Notes: generated from the letters alone by a model not told the origin. Shown: positions 7,308 through 15,218, counted from the stretch's first letter. The stretch is 53,030 nucleotides of DNA from DATAQC01 sp051005135 (GCA_051005135.1 JBPCJQ010000086.1:1-53030); one strand, 5' to 3'. Numbers and translations: made by a program.

Positions 7308-8534
7308 GTGCCTGACCGGCAGACGGTCCGTCCCGAAGGAAAGGTGCTGGACACTGACAAGCTGGCCCTAGCCCGGCTTTGGGCGGTTGGACGTCACCCC
7401 TACATGGCGGCAGCCATCTTCGCCTCGCCCGTGATCGCCGCCCCCGGGCTGGGCAAGGTGACCGTCGACGAGTCGTGGCGCCTCTACGTCGACCCCGAGC
7501 TGGTCGACTCCTGGAGCATCGAGATCCTGGGGAGCCTCCTCGTGCACCACGCCGGGCACCTGGTGCGAGACCACGCCGGGCGCGCCCGCCGGCTGGGGGT
7601 CGAGCGCCACAACGCCAAGACCTGGGCCCTCGCCGCCGACGCCGAGATCAACGACGACCTGGTGGGCACAGGGCTGCGCCTCCCCGACGACCGCGTCGTG
7701 CCCCAGGAGCTGGGTTGGCGGCCAGGACGGTTGGCCGAGGAGTACTTCCACACCGAGCACCTGGAGACCGACAACGAGCCCGACTGCGGCAGCGGCTCCG
7801 ACAGCCAGACCCGCGACTGGGACATGGCCGGTGACCAGGGCAGCGGGATGCCCCCAGGCGAGCGCCACCTGCTGCGCTGCCAGGTGGCCAACGACGTGCT
7901 CAGGTACATGCGCGAGGGCCGGGGCCGGCTGTCGGCGGGTTGGAAGCGCTGGGCCGAGAACCAGCTCGATCCCAAGATCGACTGGCGACGGGTGCTGGCC
8001 GCCGAGATCCGCAAGGGCGTGAGCACGGTCACCGGGCGCGTCGACTACACCTACCGGCGACCGTCGCGCCGGGCCCACGCCACGCCCGGGATCGTGCTGC
8101 CCGCCCTGGAGCGGCCAGTGCCCGAGGTGGCTGTGGTCGTCGACACGTCGGGGTCGATGTCGGAAGCCCAGCTGGCGCGCATCCTGGCCGAGATCGACGG
8201 GGTGCTGAAGGGGGTGGGCCTGGCTCGGGGCCAGGTTCGGGTGCTGTCCGTCGACGCCGCGGTGAAGAGCGTGCGCCGGGTGTCCACCGCCGCCGCCGTC
8301 GACCTGGTGGGCGGAGGCGGCACCGACATGGGAGCGGGACTCGACGCCGTCGCCCGCCTCCGTCCCCGCCCGTCGGTGGTGGTGGTGCTCACCGACGGGC
8401 TCACCCCTTGGCCCGACTCCGCCCCCAAGGCCATGCAGGTCGTCGTGTGCATGGTCACCAGCGACTCCCAGGGTCGGGGCGGCCGACCGTGGGCGACACC
8501 TGTTTGGGCCCGCGTCGTCCACGTCGACGACTGA
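7308..8534 (+). CDS. VWA-like protein with DUF2201-type metallopeptidase-like N-domain (altered HEXXH)
   Basis: A 408-residue protein with two parts. The N-terminal 190 residues resemble the putative metallopeptidase domain of the DUF2201 family: the segment LLVHHAGHLVRDHAGR, then ALAADAEINDDL. In that family the zinc motif is usually HEXXH; here it reads H80-H81-A-G-H84, so the catalytic Glu appears replaced by His. A charged linker leads to a C-terminal VWA-like domain, from about 270, with a MIDAS-type DTSGSMS and later GGGTDMGAG. The GTG start follows the MoxR stop without a gap. The pair probably acts together; proteolysis is doubtful given the missing Glu. Confidence 0.8.
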   Translation: MPDRQTVRPEGKVLDTDKLALARLWAVGRHPYMAAAIFASPVIAAPGLGKVTVDESWRLYVDPELVDSWSIEILGSLLVHHAGHLVRDHAGRARRLGVERHNAKTWALAADAEINDDLVGTGLRLPDDRVVPQELGWRPGRLAEEYFHTEHLETDNEPDCGSGSDSQTRDWDMAGDQGSGMPPGERHLLRCQVANDVLRYMREGRGRLSAGWKRWAENQLDPKIDWRRVLAAEIRKGVSTVTGRVDYTYRRPSRRAHATPGIVLPALERPVPEVAVVVDTSGSMSEAQLARILAEIDGVLKGVGLARGQVRVLSVDAAVKSVRRVSTAAAVDLVGGGGTDMGAGLDAVARLRPRPSVVVVLTDGLTPWPDSAPKAMQVVVCMVTSDSQGRGGRPWATPVWARVVHVDD

Positions 8535-8544
8535 ACGCGACACG

Positions 8545-9306
8545 GTGACCCTTCCCCGCCGTCCTCGCTGGTACCACCACGTGGCGGCGTCGTGGGCCAC
8601 CCTGGAATGCGAAGGGGAACGGCATCGGGTCTCGTGGCAGAGAGGCAAGTTCAAGCTCCACGACCATGACCTCGGTGCCGAGCGGGCCATGCTGGTGCTC
8701 GGCGGGGAGCCTTGCGCCTGCCTGCGTGCCCTGCGCATGTGGCGCGACCAGTTTGGCATGCCGCCCGAGGCCTTCGACCGAATGCAATCGTGGTTGGGCG
8801 ACAACGCCGTGCTGGCGCCCCAGGAGATGGACCTGCCCCGCCAGCTGGGGATGATGCTGAGCTGGGCCCGCTCGTGGCGCCACTGGCGCTACCTCGACAA
8901 GCACGGACGGCTCCTCCAGGGTCGGGCCAAGGAGCTGGCCCTACCGCTGTTCCGACAGCACCTGCTGGCCGAGCGCCAGCGCTTCGGCAGCCGGGTGATC
9001 TCGGCGGCCAAGGTCGAGATCGTCCCCGACACCGCGGTGGCCGGTGTCACCGGCCAAATGGACAGGGTGAAGGTCACCGCGTCGGCCGCCCTGCACCCCT
9101 CCTGGCTGGTCGAGGTCTGGCCCCGGGGCTTCGCGGTGGTCGACGGGTATTTCGTGGTGGCCGTGCTGGAGGACTCCTGGGACCGGCCCTTGGTACGGGC
9201 GGTGCGCTGGAACGACCGGGAAGGCCGCATGCGCAAGCCGGTGGCGGCGCCAGCGCGACTCGAGAGAGATGACGGGTCATGGCGCCTCAGTTGGGTCGGC
9301 GACTAA
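8545..9306 (+). CDS. Unknown protein, third gene of the MoxR-VWA operon
   Basis: A 253-residue soluble protein, rich in Trp (about a dozen) and Arg, with no signal peptide or membrane segment. The GTG at 8545 lies 10 nt after the VWA stop, so the gene is very likely co-transcribed. The first half holds ERAMLVLGGEPCACLRALRMWRDQFGM and the second a beta-rich part, WLVEVWPRGFAVVDGYFVVAVLEDSWDRP. I do not recognise the family. Its position suggests an accessory or substrate for the MoxR/VWA pair (inference). Confidence 0.72.
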   Translation: MTLPRRPRWYHHVAASWATLECEGERHRVSWQRGKFKLHDHDLGAERAMLVLGGEPCACLRALRMWRDQFGMPPEAFDRMQSWLGDNAVLAPQEMDLPRQLGMMLSWARSWRHWRYLDKHGRLLQGRAKELALPLFRQHLLAERQRFGSRVISAAKVEIVPDTAVAGVTGQMDRVKVTASAALHPSWLVEVWPRGFAVVDGYFVVAVLEDSWDRPLVRAVRWNDREGRMRKPVAAPARLERDDGSWRLSWVGD

Positions 9307-9361
9307 CGGCTCGACATCTGTCACAATCGACGACCCACTCCGGGCAACCACACCATCGCTC

Positions 9362-11647
9362 ATGACCTCGCCCGCACTACCCGACGCTGCCACCACCCCG
9401 CCCGACGAGCTGGCCTCCGAGCAGGCGGTGATCGACCACGCCTACACCCGCATCGACGCCATGCGCGAGCAGGCCCTCAAGGTGGCCGACGGCCTCTTCG
9501 ACTCGGGCGCGGGCGGCACCCACCAGGCCCGCCTGGAGCGCGACGTTCGCCTCCACGTGACCGAGCGTCGCCTGGGCGAGCTGCGGGTGGGCGACGCCCC
9601 GCTCTGCTTCGGTCGCACCGACCACGACGACGGCGAGCGCCTCTACATCGGCCGGATAGCCGTGTCTGACGAGGCCAACGACCCGCTCGTGGTTGACTGG
9701 CGGGCGCCGGCGGCCGAGCCCTTCTACCGGGCCACCGGGCGCCATCCCATGGGCCTCACCAGGCGCCGCCATTTCGTGCTCCGAGGACGCCGCCTGGTCG
9801 CCATCGACGACGAGCTCCTCGACGCCAGCCACCAGGGAGAAGGGATGGTGCTGGTGGGCGAGGGAGCCCTGCTGGCCAACCTCGAGCGGAGCCGTACCGG
9901 GCGCATGGGCGACATCGTCGCCACCGTCCAGGCCGAGCAGGACCAGGTGATCCGCGCCCCGTTGGCGGGCATCCTCGTGGTGGAAGGCGGCCCCGGCTCG
10001 GGAAAGACAGCCGTGGCCCTGCACCGGGCTGCCTACATCCTCTACACCCACAGGTTCCCGTTGGAGCGCGCCGGTGTGCTCCTCGTCGGCCCCAACCGCG
10101 TCTTCCTGCGCTACATCGAAGACGTGCTCCCGTCGCTGGGCGAGCACACCGTCAGCTTCGCCACGCCAGCGGGCCTCCGTCCCTCGGTGCCGGTGCGCGG
10201 TATCGACGCTTCGCTTGCGGCCCGGGTCAAGGGAGACGCCCGCATGGCCCAGGTGGTCGCCCGTGCCGTGGCCCAGCGCCAGCAGCCGCTGGCGACTGAC
10301 ACCGTCGTCGCCTTCGGCCGTCACCGCCTAACCCTCTCTGTCGCCGACTCGGCCCGCATCGTCGCCCGCGCCCGCCGTTGGACAGGAACCCACAACGCGC
10401 GCCGCGCCGGCGTGGAGCGCCAGGTGGTGCGCCACCTCCTCCGCCAGCTAGGCGAACGCGGGGCGCCGGTGGCCGATGACGCCCGGGCCGACACGGAGGC
10501 GGCCCTGCGGGAGGACGCTGCCTTCGTTGCCGCCTGTGACGCCATGTGGCCGGTACTCAGCCCCGAGGCCCTCCTCCACCGCTTCCTGGCCACGCCCGAA
10601 CTGGTGGAAAGAGCGGCCGCCGGGCTCCTCGACCCCGCCGAGCAGGCCGCTCTCCATCGTCCGGCCACCAGTCGGTTGGCCGATGTGGAATGGACCGACG
10701 CCGACGTGGCCCTCCTGGACGAGGTCTCGGTTGTGCTGGGCGAGCGGCCCCTTCCGAAGCTGCGGTCACTGCGATCGGGCCAAGATGACGCGGGAGCGGT
10801 CATCGAAGGCACCCTCGACAACATCGGTGCCTACGACCCCTTGGTCCGGGCCGAGCTGCGCCGCCGGCTCGAGGCGGAGGCGGCCGAGGAGTTGGGTGAG
10901 CCTCCGGACCTGGCCACCCGCACGTTCGGCCACGTCCTCGTCGACGAGGCCCAGGATCTCTCGCCGATGCAATGGCGCATGCTGGCCCGGCGCTGCCCCA
11001 GTGGATCGATGACCATCGTCGGCGACCTGGGCCAGGCCACCGGTCCCTGGGCTCCCGCCAGCTGGGACGACGTTCTGGCCCAGCTACCCGAGCGGGCGGT
11101 ACGTGTCGCCACCCTCACGGTGAACTACCGCACCCCCGCGGAGGTCATGGACGTTGCCGCCGGGGTGTTGGCCGCCGCCGCCCCCGCGATGCGCGCTCCA
11201 ATAGCGGTGCGCCGATCTGGAGTGGAGCCCATCTTCGACGACGCCTCTGGCCGCGACCTGCTGGCGGCGGCTGCCGATGCGGCGCGAGCCGAGGCCGACG
11301 AGGTGGCGCCCGGCAAGGTGGGCGTAGTGGCGCCGTCCGCCCTCGTCGGCCCGTTGGCCGATCGCTTGGGACCCGACCTGGCCCGGGCGGGCACCGACGG
11401 TGCCGTGCTCGACGCCCGCGTGGCCGTGCTCGCCCCCCAGACGGCCAAGGGCCTCGAGTTCGACTCGGTGCTCGTGGTGGAACCGTCCCGGGTGGTGGCC
11501 GAGAGCCCTCAGGGTCTGAAGGGCCTCTACGTGGCTCTCACTCGCACCACCCGGCGCCTACGCGTGGTGCACACCGAAACACTGCCACCCGCCCTGGCCC
11601 GGGCCCTCACGGCACGCCACCTTGGCGGTGCCAGAATGACCGGATGA
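9362..11647 (+). CDS. HelD/HelR-type superfamily 1 helicase-like ATPase
   Basis: A 761-residue protein. The N-terminal 110 residues contain a likely helical arm (EQAVIDHAYTRIDAMREQALKVADGL), typical of HelD proteins that reach into RNA polymerase. Then comes YIGRIAVSDEANDPLVVDWRAPAAEPFYRAT, a strongly conserved HelD segment. Walker A is GGPGSGKTAVALHRAAY near residue 209, Walker B is VLVDEAQDLSP near 526, and the late motif is APQTAKGLEFDSVLVV with LYVALTRTTRRL. HelD/HelR proteins bind and recycle stalled RNA polymerase; actinobacterial HelR can give rifamycin tolerance. The ATG at 9362 was chosen because an earlier in-frame ATG overlaps the upstream gene. Confidence 0.87.
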   Translation: MTSPALPDAATTPPDELASEQAVIDHAYTRIDAMREQALKVADGLFDSGAGGTHQARLERDVRLHVTERRLGELRVGDAPLCFGRTDHDDGERLYIGRIAVSDEANDPLVVDWRAPAAEPFYRATGRHPMGLTRRRHFVLRGRRLVAIDDELLDASHQGEGMVLVGEGALLANLERSRTGRMGDIVATVQAEQDQVIRAPLAGILVVEGGPGSGKTAVALHRAAYILYTHRFPLERAGVLLVGPNRVFLRYIEDVLPSLGEHTVSFATPAGLRPSVPVRGIDASLAARVKGDARMAQVVARAVAQRQQPLATDTVVAFGRHRLTLSVADSARIVARARRWTGTHNARRAGVERQVVRHLLRQLGERGAPVADDARADTEAALREDAAFVAACDAMWPVLSPEALLHRFLATPELVERAAAGLLDPAEQAALHRPATSRLADVEWTDADVALLDEVSVVLGERPLPKLRSLRSGQDDAGAVIEGTLDNIGAYDPLVRAELRRRLEAEAAEELGEPPDLATRTFGHVLVDEAQDLSPMQWRMLARRCPSGSMTIVGDLGQATGPWAPASWDDVLAQLPERAVRVATLTVNYRTPAEVMDVAAGVLAAAAPAMRAPIAVRRSGVEPIFDDASGRDLLAAAADAARAEADEVAPGKVGVVAPSALVGPLADRLGPDLARAGTDGAVLDARVAVLAPQTAKGLEFDSVLVVEPSRVVAESPQGLKGLYVALTRTTRRLRVVHTETLPPALARALTARHLGGARMTG

Positions 11648-12987
11648 CGGCCACCGTTCCCACCTCCGCCTCGACTGCGCCTACCTGGCGGATAGAGCCG
11701 GGTGGACCTCTGCGAGGGGAGGTGCGGATCAGCGGGTCGAAGAACGCCGTCACCAAGCTAATGGTCGCCTCACTGTTGGCCGACGGCCCCAGCACCATCC
11801 TCAACGCCCCCCAACTGGGCGACGTCGACATCACCGCCGCCATGCTGGCCTCGCTGGGTGGCGGCGTGGCCGTCGAGGATCCGGTGGGCGACGGTGGTGC
11901 CAGCATCGTCGTAGACCCCGAGTCGCTCACCGAGGGTCGCATACCCGTGTCCTACACCGGGCTCAACCGTGTGCCCATCCTGCTGGTGGGCCCGCTGCTG
12001 CACCGGCTGGGCGAGGCCTTCGTGCCCCTCGTCGGGGGCGACCGCATCGGCAACCGGCCCGTCGACTTCCACGTGGACTCGCTGCGGCGGTTCGGAGCCG
12101 AGGTGGAGCTGACCCCCGAGGGCCTCGAAGCCAAGGCCACCCGCCTGGTGGGCGCCCACATCAGGCTGGCCTTCCCCAGCGTGGGCGCCACCGAGAGCGT
12201 GCTGCTCACCGCGGCCAAGGCCGAAGGGCGCACCACTCTCGAGAACGCCGCCATTGAGCCCGAGGTGGTGGAGCTGGCCCTCTTCCTGCAACGGATGGGT
12301 GCGCGCATCGAGATGCAGCCCGACCGCGTCTTCGTCATCGAGGGCGTCCCCCGCCTCGGCCCTGCCCGCCAACGGCTGGGGGGTGACCGCATCGAGGCGT
12401 TCTCCTACCTGGTGGCGGGCCTGGCCACCGGTGGGAAAGTTCGCATCCGGGGCTGCTCCCAGGACCGCCTGGTAACTGCCATCTCCACCCTCTCGCGCAT
12501 GGGCGCCCACTTCGAGATCTCCGAGGACGGCATCGTCGCCGAGGCGGCCCATCTGCGCCCCGCGGCCGTCCAGACCAGCACCCACCCTGGTTTCATGACC
12601 GACTGGCAGCCGCCTCTCGTCGTGCTGTTCACCCAGGTGCCGGGCATGTCGGTCGTGCACGAGACGGTGTTCGAAGACCGCCTGGGCTATGTCGACGCCC
12701 TGCGCGCCGTGGGCGCCGAGGTGGAGCTGTTCGAGCAGTGCCTGGTGGGCCAGGCCTGCCGCTTCCAGCAGAGCGGCTGGAAGCACTCCGCCCTGGTGCG
12801 GGGGGTCTCCGAGCTGTCCGGGGCCGAGATGCTCATGCCCGACGTGCGGGGCGCCTTTGCCTACCTCATCGCTGCAGCCGCCGCTTCGGGCACCTCCACC
12901 CTGCACGGCGTCCACCACCTGGCCCGGGGCTACGACCATCCCGTCGACAAGTTCTCCGAGCTAGGCCTGAAGATCACGCCTCTGTAA
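11644..12987 (+). CDS. murA: UDP-N-acetylglucosamine 1-carboxyvinyltransferase (MurA), Cys-to-Asp form
   Basis: A 447-residue enolpyruvyl transferase that adds enolpyruvate from PEP to UDP-GlcNAc, the first committed step of peptidoglycan synthesis. The substrate-binding ISGSKNAVTKLMVASLL lies near the N-terminus (Lys and Asn as in Lys22/Asn23 of E. coli). The active loop reads VGGDRIGNRPVDFH, so residue 133 is Asp where most bacteria have the Cys alkylated by fosfomycin. Late motifs TDWQPPLVVLFTQ and VSELSGAEMLMPDVRGAFAYLIAA are typical. The ATG overlaps the HelD stop by 4 nt (ATGA), so the two are translationally coupled. Confidence 0.93.
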   Translation: MTATVPTSASTAPTWRIEPGGPLRGEVRISGSKNAVTKLMVASLLADGPSTILNAPQLGDVDITAAMLASLGGGVAVEDPVGDGGASIVVDPESLTEGRIPVSYTGLNRVPILLVGPLLHRLGEAFVPLVGGDRIGNRPVDFHVDSLRRFGAEVELTPEGLEAKATRLVGAHIRLAFPSVGATESVLLTAAKAEGRTTLENAAIEPEVVELALFLQRMGARIEMQPDRVFVIEGVPRLGPARQRLGGDRIEAFSYLVAGLATGGKVRIRGCSQDRLVTAISTLSRMGAHFEISEDGIVAEAAHLRPAAVQTSTHPGFMTDWQPPLVVLFTQVPGMSVVHETVFEDRLGYVDALRAVGAEVELFEQCLVGQACRFQQSGWKHSALVRGVSELSGAEMLMPDVRGAFAYLIAAAAASGTSTLHGVHHLARGYDHPVDKFSELGLKITPL

Positions 12988-13059
12988 CCTGCCGCCGTTT
13001 CCCGATGGGGTCGAGTTGGGTAAGAACCGGATTCACCTCGAGCCCAAGGAGATGATCAC

Positions 13060-13290
13060 GTGCCTGGAGTCGACCCGACCACCGGGGAACCCGTCACCGA
13101 CGATCCCGATCAGCAAGACGAGAGCCTCGCCGGAGGCAAGGGCCGGGGCGAGTCCGTGTCCGCCACCGAAAGCCCCTCCGAGGGTTCCGGGGTTGCCAGC
13201 GGTCCCGACAACTCCCGTGAGGCCCAGCCTGGCGCCACCCAGGGCGAGGGCCCGGAGCTGAGCGGCCCGGACGCCACCGGCGGCGCCTGA
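13060..13290 (+). CDS. Small acidic, low-complexity protein
   Basis: A 76-codon ORF with a GTG at 13060, about 8 nt after a good AAGGAG. The product is rich in Gly, Ser, Pro, Asp and Glu (PTTGEPVTDDPDQQDESLAGG, later GPELSGPDATGGA). It has no hydrophobic segment and is predicted to be disordered. Codon third positions are mostly G or C, like neighbours. It lies 72 nt after murA and could be co-transcribed. No family is recognised. A competing frame from 13016 has a less natural composition. Confidence 0.5.
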   Translation: MPGVDPTTGEPVTDDPDQQDESLAGGKGRGESVSATESPSEGSGVASGPDNSREAQPGATQGEGPELSGPDATGGA

Positions 13291-13313
13291 GCACAAGCTG
13301 TCCTCCCGGCGGG

Positions 13314-13332
13314 GGCGAAGCCGCCAGCAAGC
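13314..13332. repeat. 19-bp direct repeat flanking copy 2 (left)
   Basis: GGCGAAGCCGCCAGCAAGC is repeated exactly at 13403-13421, framing the second 80-bp repeat copy. The start-to-start spacing is 89 bp. Confidence 0.7.
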
Positions 13333-13335
13333 AGA

Positions 13336-13415
13336 CGGCCGGCGGCGGGGCAGGGGTCCCCGCCGCTTCGGAGGAGGGCGGGGTTGGGGCCCCGCCCGGG
13401 GCGGCGAAGCCGCCA
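13336..13415 (-). repeat. 80-bp GC-rich dispersed repeat, copy 2 (intergenic)
   Basis: The reverse complement matches 101-181. It fills the convergent gap between the small acidic ORF and the L,D-transpeptidase stop. It contains several short GC inverted repeats, such as GGCGGCGAAGCCGCC, and could serve as a bidirectional terminator. It is framed by 19-bp direct repeats. Confidence 0.7.
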
Positions 13416-13421
13416 GCAAGC
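13403..13421. repeat. 19-bp direct repeat flanking copy 2 (right)
   Basis: An exact second copy of GGCGAAGCCGCCAGCAAGC. It ends one base before the L,D-transpeptidase stop codon on the other strand. Confidence 0.7.
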
Positions 13422-14186
13422 TTAGCGGGCGATCTCGACGGGCACGCCTATGGGCAGGGTGGTGGCGAGCCTGGTGATGGCGTCGTTGGTCATGCGGATG
13501 CACCCATGGCTGACATCCTGGCCGACGCTCGTCGGGTCGTTGGTGCCGTGGATGCCGATAACGCCGTCGCCGCCGGCGAAGTTGTAGAGCACATCGGAGT
13601 AGCCCGACAGTCCGTAGGCATAGGGACCGTAGGGCCCGTCAGGGATGAGGCGGCCCCTGGAGTCGACGGGTTGCAGGAGTTCTTTGGTGTAGTACAGGCC
13701 ACCGGGCGTGGGCGTGTCGTTGGTGCCCACGCCGATGGGCTCCTGATCGAAGATGGCATTGCCCTTCCACACCGTTATGCGGTGGGCGCCGAGCTCTACT
13801 TTGATGCGGTAGTCGTGGGTGGCCATGTCGACGTCGGCCCGCCGGATCCAGCCCATGCTGCCGTTGGGCCTCACGGGCAGGAGCACCCGTAGCCAATCGG
13901 GTTCCTGCTCGCGCACCAGGAACACCAGAGGGGTGCCGTAGGGCTTGGTGGGGTTGTCGAGGCGGCGCGCAGCATCACCCTGGCCAGGGGAGTCCCAGAC
14001 GCCTACCGACGGCACCCGGGCCGTGGCCACCACGTTGAGCGGCTGCGTCGTGGTGGGTGGCGAAGTCGGGGGAAGCTGGGCCACCGGCATGGGGCGATGG
14101 GCCAAGGTGGCAGTACGGTGAGTCGTGGAGCCGGAGACCGTCAACAGCAGGACAGTCACCGCCACGGCGGCGACACGGCGAGACAT
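13422..14186 (-). CDS. L,D-transpeptidase (YkuD family), exported
   Basis: A 254-residue exported enzyme that makes 3-3 cross-links in peptidoglycan or attaches proteins to it. A signal peptide (RRVAAVAVTVLLLTVSGS) is followed by a Pro/Thr-rich spacer, then a small beta-rich SH3-like region ending MGWIRRADVD near 120. The YkuD domain begins YRIKVELGAHRITVWKG and carries the catalytic HGTNDPTSVGQDVSHGCIRM with its Cys. The ATG at 14186 is preferred because TAGAAT ends 7 nt upstream (leaderless pattern); an ATG at 14195 adds three residues. The gene ends directly at the repeat block. Confidence 0.92.
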   Translation of the reverse strand: MSRRVAAVAVTVLLLTVSGSTTHRTATLAHRPMPVAQLPPTSPPTTTQPLNVVATARVPSVGVWDSPGQGDAARRLDNPTKPYGTPLVFLVREQEPDWLRVLLPVRPNGSMGWIRRADVDMATHDYRIKVELGAHRITVWKGNAIFDQEPIGVGTNDTPTPGGLYYTKELLQPVDSRGRLIPDGPYGPYAYGLSGYSDVLYNFAGGDGVIGIHGTNDPTSVGQDVSHGCIRMTNDAITRLATTLPIGVPVEIAR

Positions 14187-14193
14187 CGCGCTC

Positions 14194-14199
14194 ATTCTA
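14194..14199 (-). promoter_or_regulatory. -10-like TAGAAT of the L,D-transpeptidase gene
   Basis: The hexamer on the minus strand ends 7 nt before the preferred ATG at 14186, and no ribosome binding site is seen. This suggests a leaderless transcript and argues against the ATG at 14195, which lies inside the hexamer. Confidence 0.45.
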
Positions 14200-14248
14200 C
14201 GGGCACAGGCATCCTCCGGTTTGGCAAAGATGATTTGAGGGAACCCCG

Positions 14249-14338
14249 ATGGCAGGCAACGCGTGGTCAGGAGGAACTGTGTACATCGGGGTCGGAGCCT
14301 TGATCCTCATAATCATCCTCATCCTGATCCTGACCTGA
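14249..14338 (+). CDS. Tiny hydrophobic membrane peptide (29 or 19 residues)
   Basis: From ATG 14249 the product is 29 residues ending VYIGVGALILIIILILILT. An internal GTG at 14279 gives only the last 19 and has the better ribosome binding site (AGGAGG, 4 nt away). Nearly all of the second half is Ile/Leu, so it would be a single membrane helix with no basic tail. Similar minute hydrophobic proteins occur in actinobacteria, but no function is known to me. It lies between the L,D-transpeptidase start and the next small membrane ORF. Confidence 0.5.
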   Translation: MAGNAWSGGTVYIGVGALILIIILILILT

Positions 14339-14369
14339 CGTTCTCCAGCGAGCGAAAGGACAGGACGGC

Positions 14370-14561
14370 ATGAGTCCCAAGACGACGTTCTTCTTCTATC
14401 TGGCGTCGGTGATCTGCTTCGTGATCGCCGCCGCGGGGGCCGAGTGGCGCTTCGGCCGCCTCGGTCGCCGGGGCGTTGCGCCCCGGCTCGTCCTCGTTCC
14501 TCTAGGGTTGGCGCTCTACGTCTTCCCCATCATGTGGACCACGGGGAAGCTGGCCTTCTAA
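14370..14561 (+). CDS. Small two-helix membrane protein
   Basis: A 63-residue product preceded by GAAAGGA. Two hydrophobic segments (about 6-23, FFFYLASVICFVIAAAG, and about 40-57, LVLVPLGLALYVFPIMW) flank a basic loop, RFGRLGRRGVAPR. It starts 31 nt after the preceding tiny peptide and ends just before the methyltransferase frame, so the three may form one unit. The family is not recognised. Confidence 0.65.
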   Translation: MSPKTTFFFYLASVICFVIAAAGAEWRFGRLGRRGVAPRLVLVPLGLALYVFPIMWTTGKLAF

Positions 14562-14666
14562 CACCGGGAAACTCAAACCATCGCCGCTGCCAACCCACAA
14601 CTGACCACCGCCCTGGCCCCTCGGAGCGAGTCGCCTCGGCTCTGCCTGCGGGCTGACGACGGCCGG

Positions 14667-15218
14667 GTGGTCGCTGCCGGTGGTGTCCGCTGGCTCGACG
14701 AGCCTGCCCTCGAAGAGGAGACCGTGCTCGACATGGCCCTGGGGCCCGTGCTCGACGTGGGCTGCGGGCCCGGACGCCATGTGATGGCCCTCGCCTCCCG
14801 GGGCGTCATGGCCCTGGGGCTCGACATCACCCCCGCCGCGGTGCGCCTGGCTCGCAGCCGGGGGGCTCTGGTGCTCGAGCGCTCGGTGTTCGGCCACCTT
14901 CCCGGCCATGGCCGCTGGGGAAGTGCCCTGCTGCTCGACGGCAACATCGGCATCGGCGGCGACGCCGCCGCCCTGCTCGCCCGGGTGTCGACGCTGGTGC
15001 GGTCCGGGGGAAGGGTGCTTGCCGAGGTCGAGGGCTCCGGCGCCCCGTGCCAGCAGGTCACGGTACGCCTGGAGCACCAGGGACGGGGCGGCCCGTGGTT
15101 CCCGTGGGCTCGGGTGAGCACCGACCAGCTCCCGGCCCTGGCCGCGGCAGCCGGCCTGGCGGTGGCCGACGTGTGGTGCGCAGCAGGCCGCTGGTTCGCC
15201 TGCCTCGACCGTACGTAG
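14667..15218 (+). CDS. Class I SAM-dependent methyltransferase (start uncertain)
   Basis: At least 183 residues. The SAM-binding glycine motif is VLDVGCGPGRHVMALASRG, near residue 30, followed by GLDITPAAVRLARSRG as the acidic-strand region and LLLDGNIGIGGDAAALL as the later strand. The substrate is unknown. GTG 14667 is the first standard start in this frame, but the frame stays open back to 14562 and reads like conserved coding sequence (LTTALAPRSESPRLCLRADDG). The protein may therefore start earlier at a non-standard codon, or the true start may be altered. It ends 51 nt before the M48 peptidase gene. Confidence 0.75.
   Translation: MVAAGGVRWLDEPALEEETVLDMALGPVLDVGCGPGRHVMALASRGVMALGLDITPAAVRLARSRGALVLERSVFGHLPGHGRWGSALLLDGNIGIGGDAAALLARVSTLVRSGGRVLAEVEGSGAPCQQVTVRLEHQGRGGPWFPWARVSTDQLPALAAAAGLAVADVWCAAGRWFACLDRT

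Noticed and set aside
13016..13261. Alternative 81-codon frame beginning near GKNRIHLEPKEM
   Set aside because: It lacks a ribosome binding site and becomes Pro/Ser/Arg filler after 20 codons. The frame from GTG 13060 has a good AAGGAG.
13677..13687. GTTCTTTGG as another 49-bp palindrome copy
   Set aside because: It lies within the L,D-transpeptidase coding sequence, and there is no matching CAAAGAAC end or dyad at the right distance.
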